Positions 1-7,609 of a DNA stretch of 64,000 nt are shown one piece after another; position 1 is the stretch's first letter, and each line of letters starts with the position of its first letter. Location: positions 372,001-436,000 of the forward strand of contig CBDCSV010000001.1 in assembly GCA_965221855.1 (NCBI GenBank), written 5' to 3'. Below the pieces are notes generated by a model. That model saw nothing but the letters and a program-made list of their open reading frames with translations. It had not been told where the DNA came from and searched no databases. This DNA is from JAJDXO01 sp965221855. Its GTDB lineage: Bacteria > Pseudomonadota > Alphaproteobacteria > Rhodospirillales > UBA2165. The position numbers were made by a program, and so were the translations under genes.

Positions 1-97
1 CAAACCCGAATTCAGGATAGCCGGCCATGCCGTATTGTATCGCCTTCGCCCGCTGATATTCTCGAAATCCTCGTAAGCCCGAATGATGAAGGATTCG

Positions 98-1801
98 ATG
101 ACGGAAGACAAAAAGCTCCGGTCCCGCATCACGACGGACGGTCTCGACCGGACCCCGCACAGGATTTTCATGCGCGCCATGGGGATGGACGACGCGGCCA
201 TCGCCCGGCCGATCATCGGCGTCGCCTCGACCGCCGGCGAGGTGACGCCCTGCACCATGACGCTCGCCGTTCAGTCCAAGGCGGCGCAGAAGGGCGTCGT
301 CGAGGCCGGCGGGACGCCGCGCGAGTTCACCACCATCTCGGTCTCCGACGGCGTTTCCATGAACCATCCGGGCATGAAGATGTCCCTGGTGTCCCGCGAG
401 GTCATCGCCGATTCCGTGGAGCTGGTCGTCCAGGCCCACGCCTATGACGGCCTCGTCGCCTTCGGCGGCTGCGACAAGAACCTGCCGGGCATGATGATGG
501 CCATGGTGCGGTGCAACGTGCCGGCGGTGTTCATGTACGGGGGCAGCGCGCTGCCCGGCAGGTGGCGGGGCCGGGACGTGAGCGCCATCGACGCCTACGA
601 AGGCGTCGGCGCCGTGATGACCGGCTCCATGTCCGAGGCCGACCTTGCGGAGCTGGAGCGGGTCTGCCTGCCCACCATGGGCGCCTGCGCCGGCCAGTTC
701 ACCGCCAACACCATGGCGATGGTGTCGGAGACCCTGGGCCTCGCCCCGCTGGGCTCCGCGATGATCCCGGCGGTCTACGAGCAGCGGCTGGCGGCGGCGG
801 AGCATGCGGGCCGTCTGGTCATGGACATCCTCGAAAACGGCGGGCCGCTGCCCCGCGACCTGGTGACCCGGGCGTCCATCGAAAACGCCTGCGCGGTGGT
901 CGCGGCGACCGGCGGCTCGACCAATGCCGGCCTCCATATCCCGGCCATCGCCCACGAGGCCGGGATCGCCTTTTCCCTGGAAGATGTCGCGGCGGTGTTC
1001 GACCGGACACCGCTGATCGCGGACCTCAAGCCGGGCGGCGCCTATCACGCCAAGGACGTCTACGAGATCGGCGGCGCGCCGGTCATCCTGAAGGCGCTGC
1101 TGGACGCGGGACATTTGGACGGGACGTGCCCGGCCATCGACGGGCGGCAATTGGGCGATGCGCTCTCCGATACCCCGGCGCCCGACGGCAGCGTGGTGCG
1201 TCCGGCCTCCGACGCCATTTCCGAAACCGGCGGCGTCGTGGTCCTCAAGGGCAACCTGTGTCCCGACGGCGCGCTGATCAAGGTCGCCGGTCTCGGCAAG
1301 CTGGTCCACGAAGGCCCCGCCCTGGTCTTCGACGGCGAGGAGGCCTGCACCCGGGCGATCGAAAAGGGCGATTACGCGGAGGGCTCGGTCATCGTCGTCC
1401 GCAACGAGGGCCCCAAGGGCGGGCCCGGCATGCGCGAAATGCTGGGCACCACCGCCATCATCTACGGGCAGGGGATGGGGGAGAAGGTCGCGCTGATCAC
1501 CGACGGCCGGTTTTCCGGCGCCACGCGGGGCATGTGCATCGGCTACGCCTCGCCCGAGGCGGCGGTGGGCGGCCCGCTGGCGCTGATCGAGAACGGCGAC
1601 ATCATCCGGATCGACTGCGAGGCCCGGACCATCGAGCACATGGTGCCGGCGGACGAGTTCGAGAAGCGGCGGGCCCGTTGGTCGCCGCCGGTCCGCGACG
1701 GCCTCGCCGGCGCCCTCGAAAAATACGCGGCGACCGTCGGCCCGGCCAACCTGGGCGCCGTCACCCATTCGGGCAACGCCCGGTGGGAAGGGGATGCCTG
1801 A
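98..1801 (+). CDS. ilvD: Dihydroxy-acid dehydratase (IlvD/Edd family)
   Basis: Cytoplasmic Fe-S dehydratase that converts 2,3-dihydroxy-acids to 2-oxo acids, the third common step of isoleucine and valine synthesis. The 567-residue protein has the three family cysteines expected to hold the Fe-S cluster: C52 in PCTMTL, C125 in GGCDKNLPG and C197 in GACAGQF, plus the SDGVSMNHPGM stretch and GRFSGATRG near the C-terminus. Length fits the short DHAD branch. I chose the ATG at 98 because AAGGA lies 5 bases upstream; ATGs at 83 and 86 are in frame but lack a ribosome site. No other branched-chain genes are adjacent. Sugar-acid dehydratases of the same family (Edd, XylD-like) are the main alternative. 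Confidence 0.9.
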   Translation: MTEDKKLRSRITTDGLDRTPHRIFMRAMGMDDAAIARPIIGVASTAGEVTPCTMTLAVQSKAAQKGVVEAGGTPREFTTISVSDGVSMNHPGMKMSLVSREVIADSVELVVQAHAYDGLVAFGGCDKNLPGMMMAMVRCNVPAVFMYGGSALPGRWRGRDVSAIDAYEGVGAVMTGSMSEADLAELERVCLPTMGACAGQFTANTMAMVSETLGLAPLGSAMIPAVYEQRLAAAEHAGRLVMDILENGGPLPRDLVTRASIENACAVVAATGGSTNAGLHIPAIAHEAGIAFSLEDVAAVFDRTPLIADLKPGGAYHAKDVYEIGGAPVILKALLDAGHLDGTCPAIDGRQLGDALSDTPAPDGSVVRPASDAISETGGVVVLKGNLCPDGALIKVAGLGKLVHEGPALVFDGEEACTRAIEKGDYAEGSVIVVRNEGPKGGPGMREMLGTTAIIYGQGMGEKVALITDGRFSGATRGMCIGYASPEAAVGGPLALIENGDIIRIDCEARTIEHMVPADEFEKRRARWSPPVRDGLAGALEKYAATVGPANLGAVTHSGNARWEGDA

Positions 1802-1818
1802 GCGGCGTTCCGCCGCTA

Positions 1819-1968
1819 CCCCCTCACTCTCATTTCTGTGACCCCCTCACCCTGACCCTCTCCCCCTGGCCTACTCCGCCGAAGTAGCCTTCGGCTACGA
1901 AGGCCGGAAAGAAGGGGGAGAGGGGACTATTCTCAAACCCTCGCCCCCTTGGGGGGTGAGGGGGGCGG
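1819..1968. repeat. Palindromic intergenic repeat, copy 1 (with extra inner hairpin)
   Basis: Non-coding spacer made of C-rich and G-rich complementary arms: a CACCCTGACCCTCTCCCCCT arm at about 1848-1867 pairs with AAGGGGGAGAGGGG at 1912-1925, followed by a second CGCCCCCTTGGGGGG hairpin around 1942-1956. Related copies lie at 3008-3172 and 59388-59525. This copy differs from the others by carrying an additional stem-loop (the GAAGTAGCC / GGCTACGAAGG region, 1879-1904) in the loop of the main hairpin. A 7-bp hairpin (1801-1807 / 1811-1817) directly after the ilvD stop has no T run. Confidence 0.75.
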
Positions 1969-2060
1969 CCTCGTTCCGCCCCCGCCCTTTACGGAACCGA
2001 TCCAGGCGATATTGTGGGCGTCCCTTAAACCAAGCATACGAGCGCGTCCCCGAATACGCC

Positions 2061-2990
2061 ATGACTGCGCCTCTCATAAAGGTCACGACGCGGAGTTTCT
2101 CCCGCCATCCGGTGTTGCGGGCGGAGCTGCTCGCCGAATTTCCCGGCGCCGTTTTCAACGAACAAGGCGCCCGGTTCGGCGGCGCGGCCCTCGTCCAATA
2201 CCTCGACGGGGCCGACGGCGCCGTGGTCGGGCTCGAACCGGTCACCGACGAGGTGCTCGCCGCCCTGCCGAACCTCCGGATCGTCTCCAAGTACGGCGTC
2301 GGGCTGGACAACATCGACGAGGATGCCTGCCGCGCCCGCGGCGTGACCGTCGGCTGGACCGGCGGGGTGAACGCCCTCGGCGTTGCCGAAATGACCGTGT
2401 GCTTCCTGGCCGGGCTGTCGCGCAACGTGCTCCGATCGGGGACCCGGCTGTCGGCGGGCGAGTGGGAGCAGTCCGGCGGACGCCACCTCTCAGGCCGCAC
2501 CGTCGGCATCATCGGCGTCGGCCATGTGGGCAAGGAGGTCGTCCGGCTGCTGGCGCCCTACGGCTGCCGGATCATGGCCAACGATATCGTCGAGCAGGCC
2601 GATTACTTCGCCGAAAACGGCCTGATCGCCGCCTCCAAGGAGGAAATCCGCGCCGAGGCCGACTTCGTCACCATTCACACGCCCCTGACCCCGGAAACCC
2701 GGGGCATGGTCGACGAGGCTTTTCTCGCCGCCATGAAGCCGTCGGCGTACCTGGTCAATACGGCGCGGGGCGGCATCGTCGATCAGGCGGCGCTCAAGCG
2801 GGCGCTGACGGAGGGCGCCATCGCCGGCGCCGCGTTGGACGTCTTCGAGGAGGAGCCGTGCGGGGACCTGGAGTTCCTGAGCCTGCCCAACCTGTTTTCG
2901 ACGCCCCATATCGGGGGCTCGGCCGAGGAGTCCATCCTTGCAATGGGCCGCAGCGCGATCGGCCATTTGTCCAGATATTTCAATAGGTAA
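2061..2990 (+). CDS. D-isomer-specific 2-hydroxyacid dehydrogenase (phosphoglycerate-dehydrogenase-like)
   Basis: NAD-dependent oxidoreductase that interconverts a 2-hydroxy acid and a 2-oxo acid. The 309-residue protein has a Rossmann glycine motif GIIGVGHVG near residues 149-157, the catalytic Arg of NTARGG near 236, the Glu-rich VFEEEP segment near 262-267 and the catalytic His in TPHIGGSAEE near 283. It has no C-terminal ACT domain, so it is not a long-form SerA. I placed the start at ATG 2061 because conserved sequence begins there; the upstream in-frame extension reads through the intergenic repeat. It follows ilvD on the same strand across about 260 bp of repeat sequence, so a common operon is doubtful. 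Substrate cannot be told from sequence. Confidence 0.85.
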   Translation: MTAPLIKVTTRSFSRHPVLRAELLAEFPGAVFNEQGARFGGAALVQYLDGADGAVVGLEPVTDEVLAALPNLRIVSKYGVGLDNIDEDACRARGVTVGWTGGVNALGVAEMTVCFLAGLSRNVLRSGTRLSAGEWEQSGGRHLSGRTVGIIGVGHVGKEVVRLLAPYGCRIMANDIVEQADYFAENGLIAASKEEIRAEADFVTIHTPLTPETRGMVDEAFLAAMKPSAYLVNTARGGIVDQAALKRALTEGAIAGAALDVFEEEPCGDLEFLSLPNLFSTPHIGGSAEESILAMGRSAIGHLSRYFNR

Positions 2991-3007
2991 GGGCAGGGAG
3001 TTGCCGC

Positions 3008-3172
3008 ACCCCCTCACCCTGACCCTCTCCCCCTGAAGAAGGGGGAGAGGGGACGACTCCCTTACCCTCGCCCCCTTGGGGGGAGAGGGACGCGAAGGCT
3101 TGGCGAGTTAGGGCACAAAGCGAAGCGACTGCCCAGGCGAGCCTTAGCCGGAGCTGGGTGAGGGGGAATTTG
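3008..3172. repeat. Palindromic intergenic repeat, copy 2
   Basis: Same family as the repeat at 1819-1968, here in its compact form: CCCTCTCCCCCT and AGGGGGAGAGGG separated by only a few bases (3022-3052), then a CGCCCCCTTGGGGGG hairpin near 3069-3083 and a tail ending GCTGGGTGAGGGGG. Lies just downstream of the 2-hydroxyacid dehydrogenase stop. Confidence 0.75.
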
Positions 3173-3217
3173 TGCCGACTCTTGCGCCCGCTGTCTCACG
3201 GGCTATCTATTGTGACG

Positions 3218-3245
3218 ACGCCGCCCCATCCGGGCGGCGTTTCCT
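3218..3245 (+). terminator. Hairpin terminator candidate
   Basis: A perfect 9-bp stem, ACGCCGCCC (3218-3226) with GGGCGGCGT (3232-3240), a 5-base loop and a short T-rich tail (TTCCTGTT). It would end transcription from the 2-hydroxyacid dehydrogenase side and insulate the iron-transport promoter downstream. The tail is weak for an intrinsic terminator. Confidence 0.5.
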
Positions 3246-3256
3246 GTTGGCCGACG

Positions 3257-3413
3257 AGCTATGCAAGTTTGTACGTGCCAAATGGGAGGTACCCCCGAAA
3301 AGGATGACACTAAATGACTATTAATGTCCATGAATGACTATTACGCCGAAAACGCCGTTTTTTGCCATTTCAATGATTTCAATGACTTGGAGCTATGCAA
3401 AAATTGCATGGCT
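3257..3413. promoter_or_regulatory. AT-richer upstream region with direct repeats and a palindrome
   Basis: This stretch upstream of the iron transporter is clearly AT-richer than its surroundings and full of short repeats. AATGACTATTA occurs at 3313-3323 and 3333-3343, exactly 20 bp apart. AGCTATGCAA occurs at 3257-3266 and 3391-3400; the second copy is the left arm of a 10-bp inverted repeat with TTGCATGGCT (3404-3413) around AAA. Short reading frames that start at 3324 and 3334 lack homology I recognise, and I treat the region as regulatory. Confidence 0.4.
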
Positions 3414-3458
3414 CGGGCGGGTTCATGTGGGTTCGGGCAGGTCAACGCTTCCCGATTT

Positions 3459-3477
3459 GATAATGATAATGATTTGC
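3459..3477. promoter_or_regulatory. Fur box candidate for the ferric-iron transporter
   Basis: The 19 bases match the classic Fur consensus GATAATGATAATCATTATC at 16 positions, including the first 12 without a break. The site is 84 bp upstream of the start codon of a ferric-iron binding protein, where Fur-type repressors normally act. Repression under iron-replete conditions is inferred from the match and the function of the gene. Confidence 0.75.
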
Positions 3478-3561
3478 ATTTTCGTTTCTGGTCTGATAGT
3501 TGTTGTTGATAATGGTTCGCAAAATTGAACCGCCAACCAAATGCACAAGGACTCGACTAGA

Positions 3562-4590
3562 ATGAAAAAAACCATCTCTCTCATCGCCGCCGCCGCGGCC
3601 ATGCTGCCGGTGTTCGGCGCGGGAAGCGCCGCCGCGGAGGAAGTCAATCTCTATTCCTACCGCCAGCCGTTCCTGATCCAGCCGTTCCTCGATGAATTCA
3701 CCAAGAAGACCGGCATCAAGGTGAATGTCGTCTACGCCCAGAAGGGGATGCTCCAGCGCCTCAAGGCGGAAGGCCGCAACACGCCGGCGGACGCCGTATT
3801 GACCGTCGATATCTCGCGTCTCGACGCGCTGACCAACGCCGAGCTGCTGCAGCCCGTCTCGTCGCCGGTCCTGAACAGGAACGTTCCGTCACAGTACCGG
3901 CACCCGCAGGGCTTTTGGTATGGCCTGACCACCCGCGCCCGGATCATCTACGCCCACAAGGACAGGGTGAAGCCCGGCGAGGTCGCGTCCTACGAGGACA
4001 TTGCGAAACCCCACATGAAGGGGCGGGTCTGCACCCGTTCCGGCAAGCACGTCTATACGGTCTCCCTCATCGCCTCGATCATCGAAGCCAGGGGCGAGAA
4101 GGCGGCCGAGGCGTGGCTCAGGGGCGTCAAGGCGAACCTCGCCCGCAAGCCGCAGGGCAACGACCGGGCGCAGGTCAAGGCCATCAAGGAGGGCGTCTGC
4201 GACGTGTCCCTCGGCAACACCTACTACATGGGCAAAATGGCCACCAACAACAAGAATCCGGAACAGAAGGAATGGGCCGCTTCGGTCAACATCCTGTTTC
4301 CCAACCAGGCCGGCCGCGGAACCCACGTCAACATCAGCGGCGCGGCCGTCACCGAGCATGCCAAGAACAAGGCCAACGCGGTCAAGCTGCTCGAGTTCCT
4401 GAGCGAGAACTTCGCCCAGAAAATGTATGCCGACCAGAACTTCGAGTATCCGGTCAAGGCCGGCGTCGAATTGCATCCGATGGTCGCCGGATGGGGCACG
4501 TTCAAGGCCGATGCGGTGAACCTGGACAACGTCGCCAGGCATCGCGCGACGGCGACGAAACTGGTGGACCGGGTCGATTTCAACGGCTAG
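3562..4590 (+). CDS. Ferric-iron ABC transporter substrate-binding protein (FbpA/FutA type)
   Basis: Periplasmic protein that binds Fe(III) and delivers it to the permease encoded next. Residues 1-26 form a signal peptide (MKKTISLIAAAAAML..., cleavage near GSAAAEE). The mature start EVNLYSYRQPFLIQP and the NTYYMGKM segment with adjacent tyrosines are typical of FutA/FbpA proteins, whose tyrosines coordinate iron. The 342-residue length is normal. I chose ATG 3562 because it begins a clean signal peptide and AAGGA lies about 11 bases upstream; an in-frame ATG at 3541 would put seven charged residues in front. A Fur-box match lies 84 bp upstream and a strong hairpin separates it from the permease gene. 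Confidence 0.9.
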   Translation: MKKTISLIAAAAAMLPVFGAGSAAAEEVNLYSYRQPFLIQPFLDEFTKKTGIKVNVVYAQKGMLQRLKAEGRNTPADAVLTVDISRLDALTNAELLQPVSSPVLNRNVPSQYRHPQGFWYGLTTRARIIYAHKDRVKPGEVASYEDIAKPHMKGRVCTRSGKHVYTVSLIASIIEARGEKAAEAWLRGVKANLARKPQGNDRAQVKAIKEGVCDVSLGNTYYMGKMATNNKNPEQKEWAASVNILFPNQAGRGTHVNISGAAVTEHAKNKANAVKLLEFLSENFAQKMYADQNFEYPVKAGVELHPMVAGWGTFKADAVNLDNVARHRATATKLVDRVDFNG

Positions 4591-4611
4591 GTTTCGCACC
4601 GCTTCGATTTG

Positions 4612-4637
4612 GGGGAGCCGCGGCAACGCGGCTCCCC
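4612..4637 (+). terminator. Intercistronic hairpin with GCAA tetraloop
   Basis: Perfect 11-bp stem GGGGAGCCGCG (4612-4622) and CGCGGCTCCCC (4627-4637) closed by a GCAA (GNRA) tetraloop. There is only TTGATT after it, so termination is probably partial. Its position between the binding-protein gene and the permease gene fits the usual role of setting a higher level of binding protein than of membrane components. Confidence 0.6.
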
Positions 4638-4692
4638 TTGATTCCGGGAACCCGTTGGCCGCGCCGTTTTTGATGCCGCGGCAGGATCGCCG

Positions 4693-6399
4693 ATGACTAC
4701 CGCACCCGCCATCACCCGACGCCAACCCCGCCCGGTATTCGCCGCCGCCGGCCTCGACGGCTGGACCGTCGGCGCGCTGGCGGTGGCCGGATGCGTCGCC
4801 GTTCCCATCGTGGCCGTGCTGGTCCTCGCGACCGGAACGGGCAGCGACATCTGGGGGCATCTGATCGACACGGTTCTCGCCCGCTATGTCGGGACGACCC
4901 TCGGCCTCATGGCCGGCGTCGGGGCGGGGACGCTGATCATCGGCGTCGGAACCGCCTGGCTGGTCACCAATTTCCAGTTTCCGGGGCGGGGACTGTTCGA
5001 GTGGTCGCTGCTCCTGCCGCTGGCCATTCCGTCCTACGTCATCGCCTTCGTCTTCACCGACTTCCTCGAGTTCGCCGGGCCGGTGCAGGGGCTGCTCAGG
5101 GAACTCGGCGGCTGGACGTCGCCCCGGGACTACTGGTTCCCCGAGATACGCTCCCTCGGCGGCGCCATCGCGGTCATGTCCCTGGTTCTCTATCCTTACG
5201 TCTATCTGCTGTCCCGCGCCGCCTTTCTCGAACAGTCGGTTGGGATGATGGAGGTCAGCCGCTCCCTCGGCCGGGGGCCGTGGCGCAGTTTCCTGACCGT
5301 CGCGGTGCCCCTGGCCCGCCCGTCCATCGCCGTCGGCGTTTCGCTGGTGCTGATGGAAACGCTGAACGATTTCGGCACGGTGGATTTCTTCGCCGTCCAG
5401 ACCCTGACCCTCGGCATCTTCGACGTCTGGTTCAACCTCAACAGCGTCGCCGGGGCCGCCCAGATCGCCGGCGTCATCCTGCTGTTCGTCATGGTCCTGC
5501 TGACCGCCGAGCGTTTCAGCCGGCGCCGCCAGCGCTACCACGGACAGGGGGGCGCGCTGCGCCGCGCCGTTCCCCGCCGGTTGGCGGGTTTCGCCGCGCT
5601 GCTCGCCACGCTGGCGTGCGCGCTTCCCCTGGCGCTCGGATTCCTGCTGCCCGTCGGCCTCTTGTCGGCGGACGTGATGGCCAATCTCGAACTGGTCGGC
5701 GGCGCCGCGTTTCTGACCAGCGCCGGCAACAGCCTGCTTCTCGCGGCCCTTGCCGCCGTGGTCGCGGTGCTGATCGGACTGCAGCTCGCCTACGGCGTCC
5801 GCCTGAGCGGCAACCGGGCCCTCAAGAGCCTCACCCGGTTCGCGAGCCTCGGTTACGCCATTCCCGGCGCCGTCCTGGCGGTGGGCGTGATGATCCCCTT
5901 CGGGCTCCTCGACAACTGGATCGACGCCCAGTCGAGCCGCCTCTTCGGGATTTCCACCGGCCTGATATTGAGCGGCACCGGCGCCGCCCTGGTGTTCGCC
6001 TATGTGGTCCGGTTCCTGGCCCTCTCCCAAGGCGCCGTCGAGAGCGGCCTCGAACGGGTGACGCCCAACATCGACGGCGCGGCGCGCACCCTGGGCTGCC
6101 GTCCGGCCGGGGTTCTGTGGCGGGTTCACGTCCCGCTTCTGCGCGGCAGCATGCTGACCGCCGTCATCCTGGTGTTCGTCGACACCATGAAGGAACTTCC
6201 CATGACGGTGATCATGCGGCCCTTCAACTTCGAGACCCTGGCGACCCAGGTGCATCAGTTCGCCGCCTCCGAGCAATTCGCCGAGGCTTCGCCGTCGGCG
6301 CTCGCAATCGTTCTTGCAGGCATCCTCCCGGTGATTATTCTCAGCCGCGCCATGAGAAACACGGTTCACATCGACGCCAACGCCGAGGCATGGAAATGA
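4693..6399 (+). CDS. Ferric-iron ABC transporter permease, two fused halves (FbpB/SfuB type)
   Basis: Inner-membrane channel of the iron importer. The 568-residue protein holds two homologous permease halves, each with about six hydrophobic helices and a cytoplasmic EAA-like loop that contacts the ATPase: EVSRSLGRGPWRSF near residue 190 and GAARTLGCRPAGVLW near residue 465. Such duplicated permeases are normal for the Fe(III) family. An AGGAT ribosome site precedes the ATG. The stop TGA overlaps the start of the ATPase gene (ATGA), so translation of the two is likely coupled. Confidence 0.9.
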   Translation: MTTAPAITRRQPRPVFAAAGLDGWTVGALAVAGCVAVPIVAVLVLATGTGSDIWGHLIDTVLARYVGTTLGLMAGVGAGTLIIGVGTAWLVTNFQFPGRGLFEWSLLLPLAIPSYVIAFVFTDFLEFAGPVQGLLRELGGWTSPRDYWFPEIRSLGGAIAVMSLVLYPYVYLLSRAAFLEQSVGMMEVSRSLGRGPWRSFLTVAVPLARPSIAVGVSLVLMETLNDFGTVDFFAVQTLTLGIFDVWFNLNSVAGAAQIAGVILLFVMVLLTAERFSRRRQRYHGQGGALRRAVPRRLAGFAALLATLACALPLALGFLLPVGLLSADVMANLELVGGAAFLTSAGNSLLLAALAAVVAVLIGLQLAYGVRLSGNRALKSLTRFASLGYAIPGAVLAVGVMIPFGLLDNWIDAQSSRLFGISTGLILSGTGAALVFAYVVRFLALSQGAVESGLERVTPNIDGAARTLGCRPAGVLWRVHVPLLRGSMLTAVILVFVDTMKELPMTVIMRPFNFETLATQVHQFAASEQFAEASPSALAIVLAGILPVIILSRAMRNTVHIDANAEAWK

Positions 6400-7511
6400 C
6401 GGCGGCCCTGGAGATCTCCGGCCTTTCGCACGCATTCGGCAGGACGCGCGTCCTGGATGACGTGTCGTGCACCGTGGAGCCGAGGGAAATCGTCTGTCTG
6501 CTCGGGCCGTCGGGGTGCGGCAAGACGACGCTGCTCCGGCTGGCGGCCGGGCTGGAGCGGGTCCAGACCGGCGCCATCAAACTTCACGGGCAGACCGTCG
6601 GGGAACCCGGCTGGCACGTGCCGCCGGAATCCCGCCGCATCGGACTGATGTTCCAGGACTATGCCCTGTTTCCTCACCTGACCATCGCCGAGAACGTGGC
6701 GTTCGGACTCTCCGGCCTTCCGGCCGGCCGGCGCCGGCCGCGCGTCCACGAGGTGCTTTTCCAGGTCAATATGCAGGCTTACGCGGATTCCTATCCGCAC
6801 ACGCTTTCCGGCGGCCAGCAGCAGCGGGTGGCGCTGGCGCGGGTGCTGGCGCCCAAGCCCGAGGTCGTCTTGCTGGACGAGCCGTTTTCCGGCCTGGACG
6901 AGACGCTGCGCATCCAGGTCCGCGAGGAGACGCTGCGGGTGCTCGGTCAGGCGGGTACGGCGGTCCTGATGGTTACCCACCACCCGGAGGAAGCGATGTT
7001 CATGTCGGACCGCATGATGGTCATGGGACCGGGCGGCATCATCCATCAGGTGGGCGCGCCGGCCGAGGTTTACGCCAACCCGGCGAACCGGTTCGTCGCC
7101 ACCTTCTTCGGCCGCACCAATTTGATGTCGGGCGTCGTGCGCAACGGCGTGGTCGACACGCCGCTCGGGTCGGTGGCGGCCGGCGGCCGGGGCGAGGGGT
7201 GCGCGGTCGACGTCGTATTCCGGTCGAACGGGGTTACCCTGTCGAGCACCGACGAGCGGGCCTGTCCCGTCGAAATCGTCTCCGCGCGTCCCATGGGCCG
7301 GGATACCCGGGTCCGGTTCAAGCTTGCGGGCGACGAGGCGGGCGCCACCTATCTCTGCCGGGTTCCCGGCATTTTCACGGCCGACGGCTCGGCCAAGGTG
7401 ACGGCGAGGCTGGACCCCGCCGGGGCGTTCGTGTTTCACCGCGGCGGCCCGGAAACCGAGAGGACCTCGGCCTCGGGCCCGGATTTCGGCCCGTCCGCGG
7501 CCGACGCATAA
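6396..7511 (+). CDS. Ferric-iron ABC transporter ATP-binding protein (FbpC type)
   Basis: Cytoplasmic ATPase that powers the iron importer. It shows Walker A GPSGCGKTT, Q-loop LMFQDYALFPH, signature LSGGQQQR, Walker B VVLLDEP, and the H-loop VTHHPEEA, followed by a C-terminal TOBE-type domain (roughly residues 235-371). The start at 6396 gives an ATGA overlap with the permease stop; an ATG six bases earlier is also in frame. With the preceding two genes it completes a Fur-box-preceded three-gene transporter. Confidence 0.9.
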   Translation: MTAALEISGLSHAFGRTRVLDDVSCTVEPREIVCLLGPSGCGKTTLLRLAAGLERVQTGAIKLHGQTVGEPGWHVPPESRRIGLMFQDYALFPHLTIAENVAFGLSGLPAGRRRPRVHEVLFQVNMQAYADSYPHTLSGGQQQRVALARVLAPKPEVVLLDEPFSGLDETLRIQVREETLRVLGQAGTAVLMVTHHPEEAMFMSDRMMVMGPGGIIHQVGAPAEVYANPANRFVATFFGRTNLMSGVVRNGVVDTPLGSVAAGGRGEGCAVDVVFRSNGVTLSSTDERACPVEIVSARPMGRDTRVRFKLAGDEAGATYLCRVPGIFTADGSAKVTARLDPAGAFVFHRGGPETERTSASGPDFGPSAADA

Positions 7512-7609
7512 CTCTCTGTTTCGTAAGGAGTTCGCCATTTGCAGGCGGCATTGGGCGTGGCATAGTAACCGCAACGAAACTGCGGCCATAAGAAAGGTCT
7601 CGACCAGGG

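Noticed and set aside
1819..3172. C-rich repeats as a CRISPR array
   Set aside because: Repeats are long, hairpin-forming and widely separated by genes, with no regular spacers and no cas genes.
3324..3528. Short plus-strand frames in the iron operon leader
   Set aside because: No ribosome site or recognisable family, and they run through the Fur box and palindromes; the region is better explained as regulatory.
3889..6435. 848-codon minus-strand open frame opposite the iron transporter
   Set aside because: Antisense shadow of two well-supported genes; its translation is Gly/Arg/Asp/Gln-rich without any recognisable domain, a common by-product of GC-rich codon use.
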